From assembly GCF_019645855.1 (NCBI RefSeq), contig NZ_CP080999.1, positions 1,364,001 to 1,428,000 of the forward strand: 64,000 nt of DNA, given 5' to 3'. Source of the DNA: Mycobacterium malmoense. GTDB taxonomy: Bacteria > Actinomycetota > Actinomycetes > Mycobacteriales > Mycobacteriaceae. This document shows positions 49,215-57,277 of the stretch, one piece after another. The notes under the pieces are model-generated. The model did no database searches. It was not told where the DNA came from and saw only the letters and a program-made list of their open reading frames with translations. The number at the start of each line of letters is the position of its first letter. Positions within the stretch are counted from its first letter, which is position 1. The position numbers and the translations under genes are program-made.

Positions 49215-49244
49215 ACGACCCGCCACGGCGTTGTGGCGGGTCGT
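49215..49244 (-). terminator. Intrinsic-type terminator after the hemophore-like gene
   Basis: A perfect 12-bp stem (ACGACCCGCCAC with its complement) and a 6-nt loop begin 11 bp after the stop of the minus-strand gene at 49256. On the minus strand the stem is followed by a short T-rich stretch (TTTCGCGTTT). Confidence 0.85.
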
Positions 49245-49255
49245 CGCTGGCGCAA

Positions 49256-49654
49256 TCAGCCGGCCATGAACTCGTGGTAGGCCGATTCCAGATTCGGCGG
49301 CAGGGCCGTGACATTGCACTGCCTTTCGGTGTCGCCGATCGGTGCCAGGATGCCGCGTAGGTCGTGGTACTGCTGGGGGTGCGCGGTGAAGTAGTTGCGC
49401 AGGTTGGTCTCGGCCTCTGGTCGCGGTTGGCCGTAGGCGGCCGTGACCACCTGATTGGCATCCGGATGCGCGGCCAGGTACTGCTGGGCCGCGCCGGTGA
49501 CCGAGGAAACGGTGGTGTTGACACCGCCGGGGCTGCAATCCGGTGCCGCGGCGGCAGTCGGGGCACCGACGATGCCCATGGTCATTCCCCCGAGCAGGCA
49601 GCCCGCGCCGATGCCGGCGACTCGTCGGCGCGCGACGATACTGCTGATTTTCAT
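49256..49654 (-). CDS. Secreted hemophore-like heme-binding protein (Rv0203 type)
   Basis: This 132-residue exported protein has a signal peptide (positively charged KISSIVARRR, hydrophobic core, cleavage near APTAAAA-AP) and a helical domain of the mycobacterial heme-binding (MHB) family. It contains ITGAAQQYLAAHP-like and TNLRNYFTAHPQQYHDLRGI segments and two Cys (DCSPG, RQCNV) likely to form a disulfide. Rv0203-type proteins carry heme outside the cell. It is monocistronic, with its own terminator. Confidence 0.88.
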   Translation of the reverse strand: MKISSIVARRRVAGIGAGCLLGGMTMGIVGAPTAAAAPDCSPGGVNTTVSSVTGAAQQYLAAHPDANQVVTAAYGQPRPEAETNLRNYFTAHPQQYHDLRGILAPIGDTERQCNVTALPPNLESAYHEFMAG

Positions 49655-50125
49655 GATCAGTGTTGTCCTTCGAAAGTTTTCCGAAATTGATTCTTCGACA
49701 GAGGCGCCCGAACCTCGAAAACCAACGTAGCCGAAGTGGACGGTGGCGGCGTTCGCTCACGACGAACGCGCGCGTCGTCGACCGGCCGATAAGCCCACCC
49801 GATGGGGTCTTTCGCTAAGCAATCAACCAAACCGGGCCGCCAACGCTGAGAAATCTCAGAAAAGCGAACCGTTCCTTAAAGAATCGTCATGCGGTTCGTG
49901 ACGAAACCGTGACCTGAATTGCGGCCGATGCGATTCGGTTCGGCACCCGATTGGATCCGAGCCGACGGGATCTGCCGAGGGTGTTTGACCGGGCGCCGGG
50001 CGGGAAGCCGGTAGGTGCGAACGAATTGGTCAGCGTGGCATCGCAAAACGAACGGCCGGCTGACCGCACCGATTCGCAGACCGAACGGGCGCGAGCTCGG
50101 CAACCATCGAAAGGGAGGTCGACCC
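49655..50125. other. Intergenic region with divergent promoters
   Basis: This 471-bp gap lies between the hemophore-like gene and the CsbD-like gene, which point away from each other. It contains a CTGAGAAATCTCAG palindrome (about 49849-49862) and AT-richer DNA to about 49925. No open frame shows a recognisable product. I could not place a convincing sigma-factor site. Confidence 0.4.
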
Positions 50126-50362
50126 ATGGGGGAGAAGAAGAGCGGACCACAAGAAGCGGTCGAGGGCGCCGTCGAGGGCATCAAAGGTAAGGTTAAGGAG
50201 TTCGGCGGAGCCATCGCCGGCCGCGACGACCTCGTCGAAGAGGGCCAGGCGCAGCAGGATAAGGCCGACGCTCAGCGGGATGCCGGCAAGAAGGAGGCCG
50301 AGGCCGACGCCGCGCGGGCCGGCGCAAAGGCCGCCGAACAGCGGCAGCGAGAAAATCAGTGA
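50126..50362 (+). CDS. CsbD-like stress protein
   Basis: This 78-residue, highly charged, Ala/Lys/Glu/Gln-rich protein has an N-terminal VEGIKGKVKEFGG motif, typical of CsbD-like and mycobacterial microaggregate-binding proteins. It is probably an elongated helix with no membrane segment. ATG 50126 has AAGGGAGG (50111-50118) upstream, which decides the start. CsbD proteins are induced by general stress; the biochemical role is unknown. Confidence 0.85.
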   Translation: MGEKKSGPQEAVEGAVEGIKGKVKEFGGAIAGRDDLVEEGQAQQDKADAQRDAGKKEAEADAARAGAKAAEQRQRENQ

Positions 50363-50446
50363 TCGTCGGCCCGTGGTTTCAAACCGCCACGCCCGGTTAT
50401 CCCTGACAGGAACCGCCCGCCGGGTGGTGGGTTAGCGAGGTGGAGG

Positions 50447-50746
50447 ATGGGCAGGATGGGTTGGCCCGATCGGGTGTGGAGCGTCGTTGCGTTCCTGCGC
50501 GCCCGTTACCCGACCGGGGCGCCCGCCATCGGCTATGCGCCCCTGTTGGCGCTGTTGCCGCGGCGAGTCGCCGACGACGAGATCGCGGCCGTCATAAGCA
50601 CACTCCTTGGCCGTAAACGCCGGCCGATCGACAGCGCCGACGTCGGGGTGGAGATCACCCGGATCACCGACGAGCTGCCCTCACCGGACGACATCGAGCG
50701 TGTCCAACGACGACTCGACGCGACGGGATGGACCGGCGACCGGTAG
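50447..50746 (+). CDS. DUF3349 family protein
   Basis: This 99-residue protein is of the DUF3349 family (similar to Rv0543c): RVWSVVAFLRARYPTGAPAIGYAPLLALLPRRVADDEI, followed by VGVEITRITDELPSPDDIERVQRRL. It is a compact helical domain of unknown function. The start at ATG 50447 has GAGGTGGAGG upstream. A truncated, diverged copy of this gene lies at 56551-56724. It converges with the endonuclease gene. Confidence 0.88.
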   Translation: MGRMGWPDRVWSVVAFLRARYPTGAPAIGYAPLLALLPRRVADDEIAAVISTLLGRKRRPIDSADVGVEITRITDELPSPDDIERVQRRLDATGWTGDR

Positions 50747-50759
50747 ACCCGGCTGGGGT

Positions 50760-51524
50760 TCAGTCGCGTTCGAGGTCGACCATCAGCGGCCGGTGATCGG
50801 AGATCGGCATCAGCTCGGCCTCGACGGCACCGCCGCGGAGGCGGCGGTCGTCGGTCAGGATGTGGTCGAGCTGGCGGTCGGGGGTTTCCGCGGGGAACGT
50901 CGCGGCCACGGCCAACGCCCGCATGCCCGACCAGCGGCGCACCGCGTTGGGCGTCATGTTGAGGTCCCCGGTCAGCAGCCGTGGACCCGGGAAGCCACGC
51001 AGGTCGTGGATCAGCCGGCGCAGCTGGCGGCGATTCCAGCCGGGCACGAACGACAGATGCGTGTTGGCCACTGTCAGCCCGCCCCACGGGGCGCGCAGCT
51101 GCGCGATGACCGCCGCACGTGGTTCCTCGTCCACGACCGCCACCCGGTTGGGTCCGGGCAGGTACATGGGAAACCGCATCGCAATCCGCGGCAGCCGCAC
51201 CACTTGCCAACTGGCGACCGGGAATCGGGACAGCAGCGCAATGCCGTAGGCCGCCGTCCCGGGCTGCTCGCGGCCGGTGGCGGCCATCCAGGTCGCTCCG
51301 GGGGTGCCGGAGATCGCGGCCACGAACCGATGGTCCACGGCCCCCATGGCCTCGGCCGCCACCGCGGTCAGGTCGGTCAGATCCGACCGGGGTTGGTCGC
51401 AGTCGACCTCCTGCAAGGAGAGCACGTCCGGATCGATGCGGCGCACGCAGTCCTGGAGCCGCCGCGGGTCCACCCCGTCGCCGATGGTGCGGCCGTGCAG
51501 GATGTTGAAGGTGGCCACGCGCAT
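50760..51524 (-). CDS. Endonuclease/exonuclease/phosphatase family protein
   Basis: This 254-residue EEP-fold hydrolase has metal-binding and catalytic motifs TFNILHG, LQEVDCDQ, ANTHLSF, LLTGDLNM, QLDHIL and ISDHRPLMV. ATG 51524 (MRVATFNILHG) is preferred; the frame continues upstream to 51572 without family similarity. Substrates of the fold range from DNA to phospholipids and inositol phosphates. No signal peptide is seen. It lies 66 bp downstream of the methyltransferase gene and may be the last gene of that operon. Confidence 0.88.
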   Translation of the reverse strand: MRVATFNILHGRTIGDGVDPRRLQDCVRRIDPDVLSLQEVDCDQPRSDLTDLTAVAAEAMGAVDHRFVAAISGTPGATWMAATGREQPGTAAYGIALLSRFPVASWQVVRLPRIAMRFPMYLPGPNRVAVVDEEPRAAVIAQLRAPWGGLTVANTHLSFVPGWNRRQLRRLIHDLRGFPGPRLLTGDLNMTPNAVRRWSGMRALAVAATFPAETPDRQLDHILTDDRRLRGGAVEAELMPISDHRPLMVDLERD

Positions 51525-51590
51525 AGGTTTTCGATACCCACTTCCCCTTGTGAGCCCGTGTGCGGTCACCACTTTCGACGGCGGCCGCGG

Positions 51591-52217
51591 CTAGCGTGCC
51601 CCGGGCAGCCCCTCGCGAGCCGCCACCGACCGGCCGTCGCCGGTGTCAAAAACCTCGACGACGACGTCGCGGTCCCGATAGCAGCCCAGCGCCGTCAGCC
51701 CGGGCGTGCGCGCGATGACGGCGTGCGCCGCGTCGCCGGTGAGCGGATAGTCGGCAACGACATGGCGCCAGTGTGCGGCAACGATATTCGCGCCCGGCCG
51801 CAGCCGCGGGCATTCGCGGCGCAGCACCGCGGCCAGCGTGGCGGCGTCCAGGTAGTAGGCGACCTCGCTGAGCACCAGCAGGTCGAAGGGGCCCGGCGGC
51901 CACGCCGCGTCCAGCGAGCACCGGCTCAGCGTCACCCGGTCTCGGCAGCCCGCCTCCCGCAGCCGCGCGTCCGCGGTTCGCACCGCCGCATCGACCACGT
52001 CCACCGCCGTGATGCGGTCGCAGCGCCGCGCCAGCCGGGCGGTCAGCGTCCCGATCGAACAACCCGGTTCAAAGGCATGCCGGTATCGGCGGTGGGGCAG
52101 CAGCGCCAGGGTGATCGCGTACTTACGCCGCTCGTACCACCGAGTCGACAGCTCCCATGGATCGTCGGTGCCCTCGTACATCCGGTCGAAGTAGGCGTCG
52201 GGCAACCGTGCGATCAC
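51591..52217 (-). CDS. NodS-like SAM-dependent methyltransferase
   Basis: This 208-residue class I methyltransferase resembles the nodulation NodS group: N-terminal YFDRMYEGTDDPWELSTRWYE, then SAM motif I EPGCSIG, AVDVVD and LLVLSEVAYYL. NodS N-methylates a de-N-acetylated glucosamine. The GTG start (52217) overlaps the stop of the PIG-L gene as GTGA, so the two are coupled. The frame is open much further upstream but that part is antisense noise over the neighbouring gene. A C-terminal remnant of a copy lies at about 56755-56910. Confidence 0.85.
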   Translation of the reverse strand: MIARLPDAYFDRMYEGTDDPWELSTRWYERRKYAITLALLPHRRYRHAFEPGCSIGTLTARLARRCDRITAVDVVDAAVRTADARLREAGCRDRVTLSRCSLDAAWPPGPFDLLVLSEVAYYLDAATLAAVLRRECPRLRPGANIVAAHWRHVVADYPLTGDAAHAVIARTPGLTALGCYRDRDVVVEVFDTGDGRSVAAREGLPGAR

Positions 52218-52993
52218 CGGAATACCACCTCTCCCACCGCGAGCAGCCGCTGCAACACGAACGCCGGCAACACCGGTGGAATGCCGGCGCCGTTCGGCTC
52301 GAGCTGACTGCGAAAGCATTGCGCGGCATGGCGTTTGCGGTCGAGTGCCCAGCCGGTCACGGGCAGGCGGCGGGCCCGGTCCCACGGCACCGCGGCGTCG
52401 GCCGGGCCGGCCCAGTGCCACATCCACACGGGATATTCCAGCAGCGCGACGCCGGTGCGCGCGCACGCCTCCGCCGCGGCGCGTCCCGCGGCCTCGTGAT
52501 CCGGATGCCCGTCCCCGCGCCAGGTGGCGGCACACCAGGTTCCGGGTGCGGCGTCTGCGAGGATGTCGACGAGCAGCTCGGCGAGCCTGTCCTCGTGGTC
52601 GGCCAGCCGCCCGTCGGGCAGACCCAGCGATACGGGCGGTGAAACACCCAAAATGCTTGTTGCCCTGCGCAGTTCGTACCTTCGCGTGGTTTCCAAGCGA
52701 GTCCGGTCGCACGACGTCGTGCCGGCGGCGCCGCCATCGCTGACCGACACCACCCGAACGTCGACCCCCGAGGCCACCAGTTGCGCGATCGCCGCACCCA
52801 GGCCCAGGGTCTCGTCGTCGGGGTGGGGCGCGACGACGACCAGACCGGGGCACGCGCTCAGGTCCAGCGGGGGCAGCGGTTCGGCGTCGAGGGCGGCCAG
52901 CCACACGGGCACCGGCGTGCCGCCGCGGGTCAGCGGCTTGGCCGCAAACCTGGCGCCATTGCTTGGCGGCGCGCTCCTCAAGTGGGTCTTCAA
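52214..52993 (-). CDS. PIG-L family deacetylase
   Basis: This 259-residue zinc-dependent LmbE/PIG-L hydrolase has the metal-binding APHPDDE motif and a second GHPDHE motif, as in MshB and Mca. It should remove N-acetyl from an amino sugar or conjugate. The start is taken as TTG 52993 because TTGA overlaps the stop of the preceding acyl-CoA-dehydrogenase-like gene; the first ~40 residues are otherwise unsupported. Downstream its stop overlaps the methyltransferase start. Confidence 0.87.
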   Translation of the reverse strand: MKTHLRSAPPSNGARFAAKPLTRGGTPVPVWLAALDAEPLPPLDLSACPGLVVVAPHPDDETLGLGAAIAQLVASGVDVRVVSVSDGGAAGTTSCDRTRLETTRRYELRRATSILGVSPPVSLGLPDGRLADHEDRLAELLVDILADAAPGTWCAATWRGDGHPDHEAAGRAAAEACARTGVALLEYPVWMWHWAGPADAAVPWDRARRLPVTGWALDRKRHAAQCFRSQLEPNGAGIPPVLPAFVLQRLLAVGEVVFR

Positions 52994-53934
52994 GGCTGCC
53001 GCCCGGCGAGGCGCCCGAGCTCGGCCAGATCCCGCTCGGCATGGCTTTGTCGTATGTAGATGGTCAGGTCGGCCACCCGTTGCGCGTGCCGGCCGTCCTG
53101 GCACAGCGGGCCCGGCCCCAGGGCGCGGCCGGTGCGGGTGATCGCCTCGTCGGCCGCGTGTTCCACGACCGCGCGGGCGCGGCGCGCCAGCAGTTGAGCG
53201 GTGCCGGTCCGGTCGAATGGATCGGAGTCGATCTGCACCGCGGCCGCGGCCAGGGTCGCATCGCCGGCCGCGAGCGCGGCGTCGACGGCCCCCAAATGCG
53301 CCAGCGAGTACGCGTCGGCCGATTGGCTTCTGGCGCAACGATATAGCGGCTCGGCGACCCTGCGCGCACCGCCGAGCCAGCAGGCGGCCACGCCGATCGC
53401 GCCGTGCCAGAACCCTGGCCGGTTCAGATAGTCATCGGGATCACCCACGGCGACGGCGTGGGCGTTGGTGAACTGCACCGCCCTGGTGTCGCTGCCGGCC
53501 ATCCCGACGTTCCACCACGTGGTCGGCAACGCCTTGACGGCGGGGTCGGTGAGCGTCACCGCGAACAGGCTCCGTTTCCCGTCGTCGAGGCGGGCGGTCA
53601 CCAGCGCGTGGGTGCAGAACCCGGCCCCCGAACACCACACCTTGGTGCCGTTGAGAATGGTCGCGCCGCCGGTGACGTTGGTGGCGGTCACCGCCGCGTC
53701 GGGCGACTCGGCCGCCCACACGCCCCACAGCTGATCGGAATCAGGGGGCTTGCCGCCCAGCTCGTGCAGTATCGCGACGGCGTCGACGTGGGCCTCCGCG
53801 ATCCGGGCCGCCACGACGTCGTCTTCGGCCAGCAGGGCCAGGCGTTGCCAGCGCTCGGCGGTGCGCCCCGACGCGGGCAAGGGCAGCTCGAGCCGTCCCG
53901 ACTCCAGCCAGTGCCTCACCAAGCCCGCCGTCAC
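52990..53934 (-). CDS. Acyl-CoA dehydrogenase-like flavoprotein
   Basis: This 314-residue ACAD-fold protein is shorter than usual (about 380 aa). The middle domain has NGTKVWCSGAGF and a KALPTTWWNVGMAGSDTRAV stretch typical of the family. The C-terminal helical domain is reduced, and no clear catalytic Glu can be assigned. It may act on a non-CoA substrate or be a flavin-dependent N-oxygenase relative. ATG 53934 overlaps the glycosyltransferase stop (ATGA), and its own stop overlaps the PIG-L start. Confidence 0.82.
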   Translation of the reverse strand: MTAGLVRHWLESGRLELPLPASGRTAERWQRLALLAEDDVVAARIAEAHVDAVAILHELGGKPPDSDQLWGVWAAESPDAAVTATNVTGGATILNGTKVWCSGAGFCTHALVTARLDDGKRSLFAVTLTDPAVKALPTTWWNVGMAGSDTRAVQFTNAHAVAVGDPDDYLNRPGFWHGAIGVAACWLGGARRVAEPLYRCARSQSADAYSLAHLGAVDAALAAGDATLAAAAVQIDSDPFDRTGTAQLLARRARAVVEHAADEAITRTGRALGPGPLCQDGRHAQRVADLTIYIRQSHAERDLAELGRLAGRQP

Positions 53935-54668
53935 GCGCAGTCACCCGCCGCCGATCTCCCCAATTGCTTGAGGTAGTGCGCGAATCCGTGCGGGGCCCGC
54001 GCCCGCGTGCGCGCCGACGTGATGACCGACAATTCGGTGTCCCGCTGAACGGCATAGCCGGCGGCCTCGAAGCGCTCCACCAGGTCGACGTCCTCGCCGG
54101 AGGACAGCGTCCGAAAGCCGCCGACCCGCCAGTAGGCCCGGGCGCTGAAACCCATGTTGGCGCCGTGGACGTGTTCGTGACGGCCGTCCGGCGGGCCCGC
54201 TTCGTACGCCCGCGCGAAGCGGTCGGCGACGTCGACAGGATGGTGGCGCCAGTCGGCGACCCGTACCACGCCCAAAACCATGTCGGCGCCGAGCCCCAGC
54301 TGATGCACCAGCCAGCCGGGGTCGACCCGGCTGTCGGCATCGGTGGTGGCATACCAGCACTCGTCGTGGTGCCCGAACAACGAACGCGCGTAACCGAAAC
54401 CGGCCGCCCGCGCGGCACCGACGTTGCGCGCCTCGACACGGACGAAGTGCACGTCGGGTCCGTACCGACCGGCCAACCGCGCGCTGTCGTCGTCGCTGGC
54501 GTCCAGGACCACCACGATCGCAACTGGAATCGGCGCGCACAAAGCCGCGGTCAGCGCCGCGCGCAGGCAGCCCGGCAGCTTGGCCCGTTCGTTGTGGGCC
54601 GGGATCACGACGGCAGCCCGGTCGTAGGGTCGGGGCGCGCGGGCTGACATAACCGAAGACTTGCCCAC
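53931..54668 (-). CDS. GT2 family glycosyltransferase
   Basis: This 245-residue GT-A fold transferase has VVIPAHNE, the DxD-like TTDADSR, HGANMGFSA and GEDVDLVERFEAAGY (acceptor/base region). It has no membrane helix, unlike NodC or hyaluronan synthases, so it is a soluble or peripheral enzyme. It is the first gene of a four-gene unit in which every junction is a 4-nt start/stop overlap. ATG 54650 (MSARAPRPYD) is an alternative start. The sugar donor is unknown. Confidence 0.88.
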   Translation of the reverse strand: MGKSSVMSARAPRPYDRAAVVIPAHNERAKLPGCLRAALTAALCAPIPVAIVVVLDASDDDSARLAGRYGPDVHFVRVEARNVGAARAAGFGYARSLFGHHDECWYATTDADSRVDPGWLVHQLGLGADMVLGVVRVADWRHHPVDVADRFARAYEAGPPDGRHEHVHGANMGFSARAYWRVGGFRTLSSGEDVDLVERFEAAGYAVQRDTELSVITSARTRARAPHGFAHYLKQLGRSAAGDCA

Positions 54669-54739
54669 TCTTGCCGCCGCTTAAACGGACGCCGCCGGCC
54701 GGGTTGCCCACCTCGGCGGCGGGGTATGACCTATGCACG

Positions 54740-55303
54740 ATGACACCGCCCGATGTGCCCGTCTGCCGTGCGCGGTTGCGGGATGCGCTGCGCGGTGCGG
54801 CCTCCGCGCTCAAGGAGAACGGGCCGCGTTTCGCATTGGCCGGCAGCTACGCGTTGTGGGCCTATGGGGCACCGGAACCGAGTCACGACGTGGATCTGGT
54901 GGTGGCCGAGTCCGACGTGGCGACCGCCGTGGCCACCCTGGGGGACGCCGGGTTCGCCGTCGAACGTCCCCCGGAGGATTGGCTGTTCAAGGCGCGCGTC
55001 GGCGACACCGTCGTGGACGTGTTGCACCGCATCAACGGCGTGCGGGTGGACCACACGATCCTGGACCGCGCCGAACCGCGCGAGGTGCTGGCGATCACGA
55101 TGCCGGTGCTGCCGCCCACCATGGTGCTGACCCAGAAGCTGCGCGCCCTTGGTGAGCATCACTGCGACTTCGCGCAACTACTTCCCGCCGTGCGGGCCGT
55201 TCGCGAACGGCTGGACTGGGGGCAGATCAGGGCCCAGACCGCCGACAACGATTACGCGGTCGCGTTCCTGGTGCTGGCCGACCGGCTCGGCCTCACCGGC
55301 TGA
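54740..55303 (+). CDS. Nucleotidyltransferase-fold protein
   Basis: This 187-residue protein has a DNA-polymerase-beta-like nucleotidyltransferase core, ALAGSYALWAYG followed by SHDVDLVVAE (GS and DxD motifs), as in the AbiEii/DUF6036-type toxins and other MNT folds. ATG 54740 is chosen because the frame upstream shows no similarity. It is divergent from the GT2 operon with 71 bp between starts. No antitoxin partner is adjacent. It could be a defence-type protein or a housekeeping transferase. Confidence 0.8.
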   Translation: MTPPDVPVCRARLRDALRGAASALKENGPRFALAGSYALWAYGAPEPSHDVDLVVAESDVATAVATLGDAGFAVERPPEDWLFKARVGDTVVDVLHRINGVRVDHTILDRAEPREVLAITMPVLPPTMVLTQKLRALGEHHCDFAQLLPAVRAVRERLDWGQIRAQTADNDYAVAFLVLADRLGLTG

Positions 55304-55308
55304 CGGCG

Positions 55309-55336
55309 TCAGTGGTTGCGCGGCTTAGCGGCCAAC
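55309..55336. repeat. 28-bp direct repeat, left copy
   Basis: This copy matches 57278-57305 at 24 of 28 positions in the same orientation, 1969 bp apart. The right copy is the 3' end of the Rho_N-like gene including its stop codon, so the left copy is a fragment of that gene's end. The pattern resembles an attachment-site duplication around an inserted segment. Confidence 0.7.
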
Positions 55337-55582
55337 ACCGTTGCGCCACAGCGCTTCCCAGGGTGACGGATGCTCGAATTTCCCTGGCGTGATGGGTATT
55401 TCGTGGACGGTGGTGTTCGTGGGTGACGGGGCCTGCTTGGGATGGGGTTTGCTGGTCGTTCCGTATGGGTGTGGCAAACATATTCTGAGGATCGCCTTTG
55501 GGCGGTGCCTTCGCGGTGGCGCGGACCATGTGCCCGCCGTACACTTGGCAATGATTCAAAATGAATCGCGGAGGTGTGGGTT

Positions 55583-56041
55583 ATGTCGGCTAAAACCGTC
55601 AACGCGACTACCGCCCAGGAGCGGCTAGTGGCCAAAGCCGCACGCAAACGCGTCGACGAACGTGAACTCGAACGCGCGATTTATCAGGCCGCCAACCACG
55701 CAGGACTGTCGCAGCGACAAATCAGCGACATCGTCGGCATACACTCGCAGGCCACAGTCCAACGCATACTCCGCCGGCTTACCGAGGATCCGTCGCTGCT
55801 CGATGAGACACCGGCAGAGATCATCGACCGCCGCGCCGCCGGAATGATCGGTGACCGCTCCATGATGGAAAGACTTCTGAACTGGAAGTACTCCTTTGGC
55901 GGGGTAGTACGCATCGACGGTGTCGCCACCGACGCCTACACAACGGGTGACTGGGACGATATCGAGATGGCCTTCTACCGGGGCCTGCTCAGCGACGACG
56001 AGTTCCAAGCCCTGGCCGCACGCCATCTCAAGAGCATCTAG
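55583..56041 (+). CDS. Antitoxin of a zeta-type toxin-antitoxin system (HTH protein)
   Basis: This 152-residue protein has a helix-turn-helix (ERAIYQAANHAGLSQRQISDIVGI, then ATVQRILRRL) and a C-terminal helical domain (IDRRAAGMIGDRSMMERLLN, GDWDDIEMAFYRGLLSDDEFQALAARH) seen in proteins encoded just before zeta-type toxins. ATG 55583 follows GGAGGTG (55570-55576) by 6 nt. It should repress its own promoter and neutralise the toxin. The downstream toxin is truncated, so it may now be an orphan. Confidence 0.75.
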   Translation: MSAKTVNATTAQERLVAKAARKRVDERELERAIYQAANHAGLSQRQISDIVGIHSQATVQRILRRLTEDPSLLDETPAEIIDRRAAGMIGDRSMMERLLNWKYSFGGVVRIDGVATDAYTTGDWDDIEMAFYRGLLSDDEFQALAARHLKSI

Positions 56042-56061
56042 CCCGCGAACTCGCTGGGCTA

Positions 56062-56508
56062 GTGCACGTGGAATCGGTGAGGCTGGCCGACCAGATTCGA
56101 CGAATGTGTATCAGCCGCAAGGAAAATGTCGTTATCGAAGGCACACTTACCTGGAATGGCCAGGGACCGAGAATCTTTCGTGAGCTCGCCGACTCCGAGT
56201 ACACCGACGTCGAGGTGTACGGCGTCGACATCGAAGCAGCAGCCGCCCGCGAGCAAGCCCTGATCCGCTGGTGGCAGGGCCGGCTCGACTGGGTGACGGG
56301 GGCCGATCAGCTCGGGGGCCGTTTCACTCCTGCCGATGCCATCGACATCTGCTACACGAGGGCCGGACAATCCATATGTACCGCTCACGCATTACAATTT
56401 ATTGACACGGCGCAGTCCGGCGAAATCCCATACGTGCACGTCACAATCCTGCGCAGGCAGACGACCGGCGCGCTCGAAGTCGCCGAGGAACGGTTCTACC
56501 GCCAGTGA
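56062..56508 (+). pseudogene. Zeta-type toxin, N-terminally truncated
   Basis: The 148-residue frame matches only the C-terminal half of zeta-toxin (UDP-GlcNAc kinase-like) proteins: ESVRLADQIRRM, NVVIEGTLTWNGQGP and QALIRWWQGRLDW, then LGGRFTPADAI. The N-terminal half with Walker A and catalytic residues is absent, and only 20 bp separate it from the antitoxin stop, so that half has been deleted. It probably cannot phosphorylate UDP-GlcNAc. The frame begins with GTG without a clear ribosome binding site. Confidence 0.7.
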
Positions 56509-56550
56509 CGTGGCCGGTTGTGGTCCCTACGCAGCTGCTCCAGCGATATA

Positions 56551-56724
56551 AGAATGGAAGCGAACGGGAGAACCTACCCGACCGGCGCGCTGGCCATCGG
56601 TTATGCGCCACGGTTGGTCCTGCCGCCGCGACGAATGTCTGACGACGAGATCATGGCGATCGTCAGCAAATTCGTTGCGCCCGGACGTCGTCCGATCGGC
56701 AACGCAGATGTCGGGTTGAAATGA
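56551..56724 (+). pseudogene. DUF3349 gene remnant (copy of the gene at 50447)
   Basis: The 57-residue frame aligns with residues about 20-70 of the intact DUF3349 protein: RTYPTGALAIGYAPRLVLPPRR and RRPIGNADVGLK against RARYPTGAPAIGYAPLLALLPRR and RRPIDSADVGVE. The first ~19 and last ~30 residues are gone. It is the first of a set of remnants in the same order as the intact 50.4-52.2 kb block. Confidence 0.75.
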
Positions 56725-56754
56725 CTTGGACCACTTATCCAACGTAGACTTCCG

Positions 56755-56910
56755 GTCGCGCGGCCGTCGGTCGCGAACATCTCCACGACGATGTCCCGGT
56801 TCTGATAGCAGGCCGGTGATATCAGCCCTGGCATACGGGTGATGACGGCGCGAAATCGAGTAGTCAGCCGCGGCGTCGCCATTGTGCGGCAACGACATTC
56901 GCGGTGGGTA
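56755..56910 (-). pseudogene. Methyltransferase C-terminal remnant (copy of 51.6-51.8 kb)
   Basis: Read on the minus strand, this stretch resembles the 3' part of the NodS-like methyltransferase gene. Segments such as GCGATGACGGCG/GTGATGACGGCG and GTGCGGCAACGA(C/T)ATTCGCG line up in order, but frame-breaking changes interrupt it. Between it and the DUF3349 remnant the whole endonuclease gene of the intact block is missing. Confidence 0.6.
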
Positions 56911-57009
56911 ATGCTGGTTAGGCGTGTGCTGGGGCCGCGTTCGATGTTGAGGTGGAAGGCGTTGTCGACGAGGTCCTTGTCGCAGTGGCCCATTCAAGTT
57001 GCTCTGAGT

Positions 57010-57082
57010 CCGTGGTGGTCGCCGATGCGAGCCGGTGACTTCCAAACGGCGATTGGCCCCCTTCGGCAAGAAGGGGGCCAAT
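57010..57082. terminator. Hairpin terminator, diverged copy of the gjpA terminator
   Basis: The second hairpin is a 13-bp perfect stem (ATTGGCCCCCTTC at 57052-57064 with 57070-57082) and a 5-nt loop. The preceding 40 bp (CGCCGATGCGAGCCGGTGAC and neighbours) match the gjpA terminator region, but the first hairpin has decayed (CGTGGTGGT against TTCCAAACG). There is no intact gene directly upstream. Confidence 0.75.
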
Positions 57083-57277
57083 TCGCTGGATGACCACTCG
57101 GCCAGGTTCCATCCATGACGCCAATGTCGGCGTGAAATCAGTCTTATCCCAAGGACTTTAGGTGACGTGCAGGGAGATAAGCGCGCCGCTCAATCGGCTC
57201 TGCGCCAACGGCACCGCGCCGCGACCTCGGCCCGGCGGGTCCACACCGCCGTGCTGCCGCAAAGCGCAAACGGGGAC

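Noticed and set aside
49655..50125. SigF-type promoter for the CsbD-like gene
   Set aside because: No GTTT/GGGTA pair with proper spacing could be found.
55309..55647. Minus-strand frame ending in AAKPRNH
   Set aside because: Only its last residues resemble the Rho_N-like protein; it is treated as a repeat fragment, not a gene.
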